From positions 1-13,122 of the forward strand of contig DZBA01000065.1 in assembly GCA_022729775.1 (NCBI GenBank): 13,122 nucleotides of DNA, written 5' to 3'. Below the pieces are notes generated by a model that had not been told where the DNA came from, did not search any database, and saw nothing but the letters and a program-made list of their open reading frames with translations. This DNA comes from Anaerolinea thermophila. Its GTDB lineage: Bacteria; Chloroflexota; Anaerolineae; Anaerolineales; Villigracilaceae. Positions 7,801-13,122 of this stretch are shown piece by piece. The stretch's first letter is position 1; every line of letters begins with the position of its first letter. A program made the position numbers and the translations under genes.

Positions 7801-10800
7801 AGTGGTTCAGCGTGCAAAAGAAGAATGAACAGGGCGTGTTGCAGTGGGAGACATCCGTAAAGGAAACCGTTGTCGAAAAGCAGGAAGTAACAACAGGCGC
7901 GGATGGAATCGCGCAGGTCAGTTTCGTCCCGCCGACTGGCGGCGTGTTCAAGGCGCTGGTCACGGTCAGCGACGCGCGCGGCAATACACATCAGGCTTCG
8001 ACTTATCTCTGGGTGTGGAGCAATCAGGCGATTTCATGGCGGCAGTCGAATGACCGTTCGTTCAACATCATCGCGGATAAAGACATGTACGCGCCTGGTG
8101 ATACCGCCGAAGTTTTAATTGCCCAGCCTTTCGACCATGACGTGTACGCGCTGGTCACTTACGAACGCGGACATATCTATAAGCAGGAAGTTGTCTTGTT
8201 GAAAGGCAGCAGCACGGTTTATAAGCTGCCGATTACCGATGAAATGGCTCCCGTGTCTTACGTCTCTGTGACCGTCATCAGCGGCGCGGAGAAAACAAAC
8301 ATGCCCGATTTCAAAATCGGCATGACGAAAATCAACGTGGACACGAAGCAAAAAACGATTGACGTAAAAATCAACGCGGATAAAAAATCCGCGGGACCTG
8401 GCGATGAAGTCACATACACGATTGAAACAAAGGACATCACGGGCAAGCCCGTCTCTGCGGATGTTTCCCTCGCGGTGGTGGATAAAGCCGTGCTTGCGCT
8501 TGCGCCGCCAAACTCCGCGCCGATGTTATCGAGTTTCTATTCACAGCAGGCGTTAAGCGTTGTGACCGCGTTGGGAATTGTCGCAAGCGCAGACCAATTC
8601 AATGAGGAATATCGCAAGACCTCGCCCGATGGCAGCGGCGGCGGCGGCGGTGGCGGCGGCGATTTAGGCATTATCACCGTGCGTGAAAATTTCAAAGATA
8701 CAGCCGCGTTCAAAGCGGAAGTGACCACCGACGAAAACGGGCTCGCGCAAGTGAAAGTGACCCTGCCCGAAAACCTGACCACATGGCAGGCGGACGTTCG
8801 CGCGGTCACAGCTGACAGCCGCGTGGGCGAAGCGACGCATGAACTCACCAGCGCCAAGCCGCTGTATGTTCAACTGCAAACGCCGCGCTTCTTTGTCGTC
8901 GGCGATGAAGTCACGCTTGGCGCGACGGTCTTCAATAATTCGAGCAAGCCGTTGAAGGTCAACGTCACGCTCGACGCGCAAGGCGTGGAATTGAAGTCCG
9001 ACAAATTGCAGGCGGTGGAAGTCCCCGCGAAACAGCAGGCGTATGTCACATGGGATGTCGTTGTAAACGACGACTCAACGCGCGTGGATTTAACCGCAAC
9101 CGCAGCCAGCGGAGAATTTACCGACGCAAGCAAACCCGCGCTGGGGACTCTCTCCGAACATGGTCTGCCCGTCTATAACTTCACCGTCCCCGAAACAGTC
9201 GGCACATCGGGCATGATAACGTCCGCGAATTCCGTCACCGAAAATATTCAACTGCCCGCGTCAGTGGATTTCACCGACGCGACTCTCTCGGTTGAACTCG
9301 CGCCTTCTCTTGCGGCTTCGATGGTTTCGGGCTTGACCTACCTCGAAGATTATCCCTACCTGTGCATGGAGCAAACCGTCTCGCGCTTTTTGCCGAACGT
9401 CATCGCCGCGCGCGCATTGAAAGAAGCGGGGATTGAATCACCCGCGCAGGAGAATCTCGACGCGAATGTCAATGCCGCGCTGCAAAGAATTTACGCGAAG
9501 CAGTTGTTCGATGGCGGCTGGAATTGGTGGGATGGCAGCGAGAGCGACCCGCAAACATCCGCGTATGTGGTGTATGGATTAATCGAAGCGAAGGAATCAG
9601 GTTACGAAGTTTCGCAAACCGTTTTGGATAACGGCATTGCATACTTGAAAAATAATATCATCTTTGCAGTCGGTAAAGCCGACGGGCTGGCGGCGTTGAG
9701 CGCAGGCGGAGGTGGCGGAAACGGTCAAATCAACACGCTGTACAACCGCTACGCCTTTATGATGTACGTCCTTGCACGCGCCGATAAACTTGACGCGGGT
9801 AAGTCCAACGCGCTCTTTGCAGAACGCCAATATTTGAGTCTGTATGGCGAAGCGTATCTTGCGCAAGCCATGTTCATGCTCGACCCCGAAGACTCGCGCA
9901 TTGACACGCTCATGTCTGACCTGACTTCCGCGGCGGCGATGTCTTCATCGGGCGTTCACTGGGAGGAAGATTTCAAAGATTATTGGAACTGGAATTCCGA
10001 CACGCGCACGACCGCGATTGTCCTCAATGCCTTCACGCAAATCGAGCCGACGAGTCCGCTCACCGCGAACGCAGTCCGCTGGTTGATGTCCAACCGCGAG
10101 CGCGGACATTGGTACTCCACGCAAGAGACCTCGTGGTCGCTGATTGCGCTGACGAATTGGCTGGTCGCTTCAAAGGAATTCGACACCGATTACAAATACG
10201 CGATTGGCTTGAATGGGAACATGCTTGAAAACGGCAAAGCGACAAAAGATGAATTGACGCAAACTGTTGAGTTGCAAGTGCAACTTAAAGACCTGCTGAA
10301 AGAATCTAACGCGCTGGTCTTCGCGCGCGGAGATGGAACGGGCAACCTGTACTACTCCGCGTACCTGACTGCGACTTTACCTGTTGAGCAAGTGCAGCCG
10401 TTGGACCAAGGGGTGAGTGTCTCGCGTGAATATTTCGCGCTGGATGATTCCAAAACGCCCATCACCGAAATCGCGCGCGGCGAGTTGGTCAAAGTGCGCC
10501 TGACTCTCGTCGTCCCCGCTTCTGTGCATTACATCGTCATTGACGACCCGCTGCCCGCAGGCTTGGAGGCGGTCAATCAATCCCTGCTGACCGATACCGC
10601 CGTCCCGATGATTTACACCGCGCAGGATTATAAAGAGCGCGGCTGGGGCTGGTGGTTCTTCCGCAACGTGGACATCCACGATGAGAAAGTCTCCATCTCA
10701 TCGGATTACCTGCCCGCAGGTTCGTACACTTACACATACATTGCGCGCGCCAGTTCCGCTGGCACGTTCAAGGTTATTCCGCCCACCGCGTCTGAGTTCT

Positions 10801-10853
10801 ACTTCCCCGATGTGGCGGGACGCGGAGCAGGCAGCTTGTTTACAGTGAAGTAG
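4893..10853 (+). CDS. Bacterial alpha-2-macroglobulin with thioester domain and N-terminal Big_5 repeats
   Basis: This 1986-residue protein should be a protease trap on the cell surface: cleavage of a bait loop triggers collapse and covalent capture through an internal thioester. Residues 10-30 form one hydrophobic anchor with no lipobox. Four Ig-like Big_5 units start near 45, 144, 249 and 360, with PxxG and F-xx-xM-D patterns. The MG2 signature TDRPIYRPDQ is at 689-698, MG3 starts near 783, and the bait-region domain spans about 1060-1200. A Gly-rich bait candidate is at 1204-1262, and the A2M core (VRENFKDTAAF, LPENLTTW) starts at 1263. The thioester motif CMEQ is at 1491-1494, in a helical thioester domain with GGWNWW and the later QETSWSLIALT. 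A receptor-binding-like MG10 domain closes the protein. Cys1491 is the only cysteine seen in the protein. The ATG at 4893 is chosen for its GGAGG; an in-frame TTG at 4881 is not needed. The usual partner, a PBP1C gene, is absent from this window. Confidence 0.95.
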   Translation: MSENKNLPRALGILFAIVILTLGVFLGVRYINAPLSIEAEPLGVHIVAQSPMDGQRLNLSDSISLTFDRDMDSALTGDSFALLADGEEITGRGVWSDARTFAFTPDAPLQPATSYTARFTTQARALDGESPKENIAIEFVTIEALAVAQTFPANDSFDVDYGSSITVIFNHPVVPLSIKEDQSKLPQPLNFSPEVKGSGEWVNSSMYVFEPEEGLRSGTMYQVTISAGLTDTLGNALADSFQWGFSTRYPIVQNFGLKDGAQNPSEEVKDVPLDQIFTVGFEQPMDAPSVEAATRIINRETKQPAQVKFEWNESSTELVITPLKNFSLANFYNLIIDQTAQAKDGGQLGRSLDMPFATAAFPAITSVYPEAGADLAIRTYGISITFASQMDVESLKGKVQISPAVNLDNNFYYNIYDRTLYINELAPATRYVVRLLPGMKDVYGNAIKDEMSYSFYNGDYQPYANLAMPWTPLVYRAQGTQEVYFDHRNIEQASVAIYPIDIKTFKRLSSGDLAPANFNPKTNPVREWNITAGERNVTRREHFLFDENGQKLEPGYYFIGMKGAPLSNGGGAYFYQASLFTVATDNVTFKATSTEGLAWVTDLETGKPQANVPVTFYDNELKEIGRTTTDKDGVAYVPNIKSANYVEANGGGRFGFTALYWGSEITAGNFGIYENYFGGETKTFSYVYTDRPIYRPDQEVFFKGILRENDDLRYSLSKLKQVYVVVGQWGENIFSEYVPVNEQGSFSGAIKLDKDVSLGAYDIYVYPTNAQDTASIGYVSFNVAEYKKPEFEVTALADKDGIRAGDVVNFGLDSTYYSGGKLKGAQVNWYVETDNFYFTPSEKYNRYSFMDWDREIYWYASYEPARAIVAEGEGVTDENGHLDISQALDLGKDKASKSATLYANVSDVAGNQVSGNTRVVIHQSDYYAGITSDRYVGAAGEAQPFSIAVLDWDSNPVAGQKVSVEFLERQWFSVQKKNEQGVLQWETSVKETVVEKQEVTTGADGIAQVSFVPPTGGVFKALVTVSDARGNTHQASTYLWVWSNQAISWRQSNDRSFNIIADKDMYAPGDTAEVLIAQPFDHDVYALVTYERGHIYKQEVVLLKGSSTVYKLPITDEMAPVSYVSVTVISGAEKTNMPDFKIGMTKINVDTKQKTIDVKINADKKSAGPGDEVTYTIETKDITGKPVSADVSLAVVDKAVLALAPPNSAPMLSSFYSQQALSVVTALGIVASADQFNEEYRKTSPDGSGGGGGGGGDLGIITVRENFKDTAAFKAEVTTDENGLAQVKVTLPENLTTWQADVRAVTADSRVGEATHELTSAKPLYVQLQTPRFFVVGDEVTLGATVFNNSSKPLKVNVTLDAQGVELKSDKLQAVEVPAKQQAYVTWDVVVNDDSTRVDLTATAASGEFTDASKPALGTLSEHGLPVYNFTVPETVGTSGMITSANSVTENIQLPASVDFTDATLSVELAPSLAASMVSGLTYLEDYPYLCMEQTVSRFLPNVIAARALKEAGIESPAQENLDANVNAALQRIYAKQLFDGGWNWWDGSESDPQTSAYVVYGLIEAKESGYEVSQTVLDNGIAYLKNNIIFAVGKADGLAALSAGGGGGNGQINTLYNRYAFMMYVLARADKLDAGKSNALFAERQYLSLYGEAYLAQAMFMLDPEDSRIDTLMSDLTSAAAMSSSGVHWEEDFKDYWNWNSDTRTTAIVLNAFTQIEPTSPLTANAVRWLMSNRERGHWYSTQETSWSLIALTNWLVASKEFDTDYKYAIGLNGNMLENGKATKDELTQTVELQVQLKDLLKESNALVFARGDGTGNLYYSAYLTATLPVEQVQPLDQGVSVSREYFALDDSKTPITEIARGELVKVRLTLVVPASVHYIVIDDPLPAGLEAVNQSLLTDTAVPMIYTAQDYKERGWGWWFFRNVDIHDEKVSISSDYLPAGSYTYTYIARASSAGTFKVIPPTASEFYFPDVAGRGAGSLFTVK

Positions 10854-10856
10854 TTA

Positions 10857-11035
10857 ACTCAAGTTGCCACTTTGATAATTTTTTTTGGCTCTCCCGTAAT
10901 TAACAGGAAAGAGCCTCAACACGAAGGTCACAAAGTACACAAAGGGGAATAAAGGAGATAATTTTACGGGTGCTTTCCTTTGTGACCGTCGTGTCCTTTG
11001 TGTTAAGAATTTTTTCAAATGGTAGCAACTTGGGT
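10857..11035. mobile_element. 179-bp MITE-like inverted-repeat element between convergent genes
   Basis: The ends ACTCAAGTTGCCAC (10857-10870) and GTAGCAACTTGGGT (11022-11035) are reverse complements at 12 of 14 positions. The hexamer TAGTTA repeats directly on both sides (10851-10856 and 11036-11041). Inside, two 31-base arms (10915-10945 and 10977-11007) form an imperfect inverted repeat built of CACAAAGG-like units. The sequence encodes no credible protein. It could double as a convergent 3'-end hairpin, but it has no stem followed by a U tract. Confidence 0.7.
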
Positions 11036-11038
11036 TAG

Positions 11039-11530
11039 TTATGATTTTTTGAACCATCCCGTCAGTTGCGCGAGAGTGAACATGGTGACTGTGGACAGTA
11101 GGGCAGCCCATTCGAGGGTGAATTTTCTGACTGCCAGCATTGCAATTGAGGCGAGCGCCAGACCTGCAAATGCAAGCAGGCTGGCGCGCGCAATGTGGCG
11201 GCGTTCGGCGCTGCGCGTGTTATCATCGTGGGGCATAAAAACCAAGCGGCTGCGAAAATCGGTCATGTCCCATGCAAGCAGGGCAAAGATCGCGCTGGCA
11301 AGCATCCACCCCGGCGCGAAGCGGAACCATAATCCCAACGCAGACATGCTGACCGCAGCCAGCAATCCGAGCGCGGATGCCCAATCCAAATTTTGCCAGG
11401 CGGCAATGATCCACATCACGCCAAGCGCGGCGATCCACATCCCAAGCGTGGTGAAGCCGCGTTCTGCAAATCCCCATGCGAGTGATGCGGCGCTGACAGT
11501 GATGCTGAATAAAAGCGCGAGTAAGGTCAC
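11039..11530 (-). CDS. Small polytopic membrane protein of unknown function
   Basis: This 163-residue protein is not recognised. Six hydrophobic segments are visible at about 2-20, 27-45, 50-70, 73-88, 117-134 and 138-157. A charged loop containing FRSRLVFMPHDDNTRSAERRH lies between segments four and five, probably cytoplasmic by the positive-inside rule. The start is GTG at 11530, because an in-frame TAA lies just upstream on that strand and no ATG is available before residue 31. Its stop codon (11039-11041) lies inside the direct repeat bounding the element at 10857-11035. Its start is 35 bases from the divergent serine hydrolase lipoprotein gene. A TAAAAT sequence 6 bases before the GTG could be a -10 box for a leaderless transcript, but no good -35 box accompanies it. 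Confidence 0.7.
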   Translation of the reverse strand: MTLLALLFSITVSAASLAWGFAERGFTTLGMWIAALGVMWIIAAWQNLDWASALGLLAAVSMSALGLWFRFAPGWMLASAIFALLAWDMTDFRSRLVFMPHDDNTRSAERRHIARASLLAFAGLALASIAMLAVRKFTLEWAALLSTVTMFTLAQLTGWFKKS

Positions 11531-11565
11531 GCGCAGATTTTACCATCTCATATTTAGGATGATTG

Positions 11566-12909
11566 ATGAAGAAGGTTTATTTTGTATTTTCCTTGTTGCT
11601 GATTTTGTTTTTGCTCTCTGCCTGCGCGGAGTCTTTTTCTGCGTCCCCAACGCCGACCTTTATGCCCACATTGACCAGCGCGCCGACTGTGACCGCGCTC
11701 CCGACGATTACGGCAACTTTGCCCCCGCCGACGGTTACGCCCACGCCTCTCCCGCTTTCCGTTGAATACAATCCGCGATTTTTATCCGCGCTGCCCAGCT
11801 CTGAAGACATCTGCCTGCCCGATAAAACGACAAACGACATCGGCATCTATATCTACGACTTGAACAAGGGACAGGAATTGGTTTCGGTCAATGCCGATGT
11901 GCCGTTCCAATTTGCATCCGCGTTCAAAGGTCCCGCGCTGATGTATTTCCTTACGCAGTGCAAACAATATTGGGATACCGAAAACCCGGCATGGGACGAA
12001 TATTTTACAAACCTCGAAACCGCGAGAAATATCCCTTATTACACCAGCCCCGAATATAAAGCGCTGCTCGCGGAGCATTTCTCTGACCCGCGCAATTGGG
12101 ACAATGTGGAGTCGTTTTTTGAATCCAACCGCGTTGAACAGGGCGGCGCAGCCAGCGTTATTGATAAACGATATTTTATTCTCAGCAAAGTATATGCGAT
12201 GGCGGCGCGTAGTAATAATATTGCGACGGGGGAGGTGTTGCAGTTTGTCTTTGACCGTTGCCAGCCGCCCGCCGAAGCGCAAGTTCCCCCCGCGCCAGCC
12301 TGTTACCAGCCCAATGCAATTAGCGCGTTTAATCGCTGGTTCGATAATTTTTCAGGGATGCAATATCAGGAGGATGAAGCGCGGCGCGGACTTTTCAAGT
12401 GGGATACGGTCATCGAGAAGGACGCGATGGGCAATCCTTATGAGGCGAAGATGCCGACCTATGGTCTCGAAGATGCGTGCGTGACGCAAACCGCGCGGCT
12501 GAACTGTTCCGCTTCCAGCGGCGCAAGCGTGTGGACAGCGCGGGATTTTTTCAAATTCTATGACGCTTTATATCGTTTGAAGGATGAGCGCGCGCGGAAC
12601 ATAGGACTTGGCTTGTTAAGCGTGGATAACCCCGGACCCGCGCGCGGTAACTTGAAGAATCTCGCGCGCCGCATGGGAGCCGTGTCTTTGAGCAAGAACG
12701 GTCACGCGCATTTTATTCACGGCTCGATCAACACCGACGCGGGCATTTTTTATTACGAAAATACCGCGTTCATGATTGCCGTGCTTGGATACGACGCGCA
12801 GGTTTCGCTCTCGTTGTTATATGGCGAGTACGCCCCGGAAGGCGAGCCTTTGACAGAGGGCAGTCTGCTGCGCGATTTTTTGGTTGAGTATGTGGGGAAG
12901 TCGCAGTGA
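11566..12909 (+). CDS. Lipoprotein of the serine hydrolase / class A beta-lactamase fold
   Basis: This 447-residue protein has a lipoprotein signal with lipobox LSAC (Cys20) and a Thr/Pro-rich linker to about residue 65, so it should be displayed outside the membrane. Three motifs in the right order resemble the penicillin-recognising fold: S118-A-F-K121 (SxxK, nucleophile and general base), S216-N-N218 in SNNIATGEVL (SxN), and K377-N-G379 in SLSKNGHAHF where KTG is usual. DAGIFYYENTAFMIAVLGY resembles the end of the Beta-lactamase2 domain. Motif spacings of 98 and 161 residues are longer than the roughly 60 and 104 of class A beta-lactamases, implying inserts. Six further cysteines (83, 132, 232, 246, 305, 314) could form disulfides. 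The ATG at 11566 has AGGA 6 bases upstream. It could be a DD-peptidase-like enzyme, a beta-lactamase, or a non-catalytic binder; the substrate is unknown. Confidence 0.78.
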   Translation: MKKVYFVFSLLLILFLLSACAESFSASPTPTFMPTLTSAPTVTALPTITATLPPPTVTPTPLPLSVEYNPRFLSALPSSEDICLPDKTTNDIGIYIYDLNKGQELVSVNADVPFQFASAFKGPALMYFLTQCKQYWDTENPAWDEYFTNLETARNIPYYTSPEYKALLAEHFSDPRNWDNVESFFESNRVEQGGAASVIDKRYFILSKVYAMAARSNNIATGEVLQFVFDRCQPPAEAQVPPAPACYQPNAISAFNRWFDNFSGMQYQEDEARRGLFKWDTVIEKDAMGNPYEAKMPTYGLEDACVTQTARLNCSASSGASVWTARDFFKFYDALYRLKDERARNIGLGLLSVDNPGPARGNLKNLARRMGAVSLSKNGHAHFIHGSINTDAGIFYYENTAFMIAVLGYDAQVSLSLLYGEYAPEGEPLTEGSLLRDFLVEYVGKSQ

Positions 12910-12917
12910 GTTTTTTT

Positions 12918-12940
12918 TACACGAACAGGGGTTTCGTGTA
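12918..12940. repeat. Small hairpin after the serine hydrolase gene
   Basis: TACACGAA (12918-12925) pairs with TTCGTGTA (12933-12940) around a 7-base loop. A T8 run (12911-12918) precedes the stem on the plus strand, which is the wrong side for a canonical plus-strand terminator, so its function is unclear. Confidence 0.4.
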
Positions 12941-12961
12941 GGCGCGTTCAAGGGCAGTGCC

Positions 12962-12994
12962 AGATGACAGCCATCTTTAAGATGGCTGTCATCT
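12962..12994. terminator. Strong 15-bp hairpin, probable transcription end for convergent genes
   Basis: AGATGACAGCCATCT and AGATGGCTGTCATCT pair perfectly around a TTA loop. Only a few T residues follow on the plus strand (TTTG), and no long U tract is present on either strand. It lies between the plus-strand hydrolase gene ending at 12909 and the minus-strand gene ending at 13068, where a bidirectional stop is expected. It is a terminator by position and stem strength, not by a full motif. Confidence 0.55.
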
Positions 12995-13032
12995 TTGCTC
13001 CGCAATTTCATATCAAATTTATACTCCATGCA

Positions 13033-13070
13033 TGAAACGTTGACCCTGAAACTTGACGCCTGAAACTTTA
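13033..13070. repeat. Short tandem repeat of about 14 bp, 2.7 units
   Basis: Units TGAAACGTTGACCC (13033-13046), TGAAACTTGACGCC (13047-13060) and the partial TGAAACTTTA (13061-13070) follow head to tail. The last overlaps the stop codon of the partial minus-strand gene. Confidence 0.5.
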
Positions 13071-13122
13071 GAACCCTTCCGCCACGTACTCGCCCCACAC
13101 GCCCCGCAGCGTATTACAAATC
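13068..13122 (-). CDS. 3' end of an unidentified minus-strand gene (partial)
   Basis: Read on the minus strand, the frame entering from the right edge encodes ICNTLRGVWGEYVAEGF and stops with TAA at 13070-13068. The residues look like real protein and codon use (GCG, GTG, GGC) resembles the neighbours. The fragment is too short to assign a function. The hairpin at 12962-12994 would lie about 75 bases after its stop. Confidence 0.5.
   Translation of the reverse strand, partial: ICNTLRGVWGEYVAEGF

Noticed and set aside
10879..10916. Terminator at the T8 run and GGCTCT/AGAGCC stem after the alpha-2-macroglobulin gene
   Set aside because: The T run precedes the stem on the plus strand and becomes an A run after it on the minus strand, so neither strand has stem-then-U.
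11223..11546. Minus-strand frame beginning ATG at 11546 with a GAGATG context
   Set aside because: It is out of frame with the membrane protein, ends inside it, and lacks the hydrophobic pattern. The GTG-started frame has six membrane segments.
11019..11765. Plus-strand frame of 248 codons opposite the membrane-protein gene
   Set aside because: It runs through the inverted end of the element at 10857-11035, is antisense to the six-helix protein, and overlaps the lipoprotein signal of the next gene in the wrong frame.
12817..13098. Minus-strand frame of 93 codons over the end of the hydrolase gene and the hairpins
   Set aside because: It translates tandem repeats and both hairpins into a low-complexity product and overlaps the real partial gene at 13068-13122 in another frame.

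Overview
The window looks like chromosomal DNA from an environmental bacterium, most likely Chloroflexota of the Anaerolineae type. This is an inference from style: Thr/Pro-rich linkers right after lipoprotein cysteines, a very large Big_5-containing alpha-2-macroglobulin, a high density of GCGCG in coding DNA, and palindromic interspersed repeats. No rRNA, tRNA, CRISPR array or intact transposase gene was seen, so the taxonomic guess is soft.

Layout. Positions 1-54 hold the last 17 codons of an unidentified plus-strand gene, followed by a strong plus-strand terminator (254-295). The 520-base non-coding stretch to 573 is full of repeats: two copies of a palindromic element (142-234 and 311-550), the second interrupted by a 142-bp MITE-like insertion with an 8-bp target duplication. 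Then come a minus-strand lipoprotein lytic transglycosylase with TPR repeats (574-2991), a divergent plus-strand GNAT acetyltransferase (3092-3559), a minus-strand beta-propeller-like lipoprotein (3584-4657), and a divergent 1986-residue bacterial alpha-2-macroglobulin (4893-10853). A small minus-strand membrane protein follows (11039-11530). Divergent from it is a lipoprotein of the beta-lactamase/serine hydrolase fold (11566-12909). The window closes with a hairpin, short tandem repeats and the 3' end of a minus-strand gene (13068-13122).

How the genes may work together. Five of the six complete genes encode exported or membrane proteins: three lipoproteins, one membrane-anchored giant protease trap and one polytopic membrane protein. 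The lytic transglycosylase cuts peptidoglycan, the alpha-2-macroglobulin would trap attacking proteases, and the SxxK protein resembles peptidoglycan-active or beta-lactam-active enzymes. That suggests a cell-envelope maintenance and defence neighbourhood, but most neighbours are divergent or convergent with their own promoters, so there is no operon.

The best structural signals are two small inverted-repeat elements. One (367-508) sits inside another repeat whose intact sister copy shows the empty site. The other (10857-11035) lies exactly between two convergent stop codons, flanked by a 6-bp direct repeat that contains both stops. The promoters are also notable: two genes share an almost identical promoter plus ribosome-binding-site module with a leader of about 10 bases, and the transglycosylase gene appears to be leaderless.
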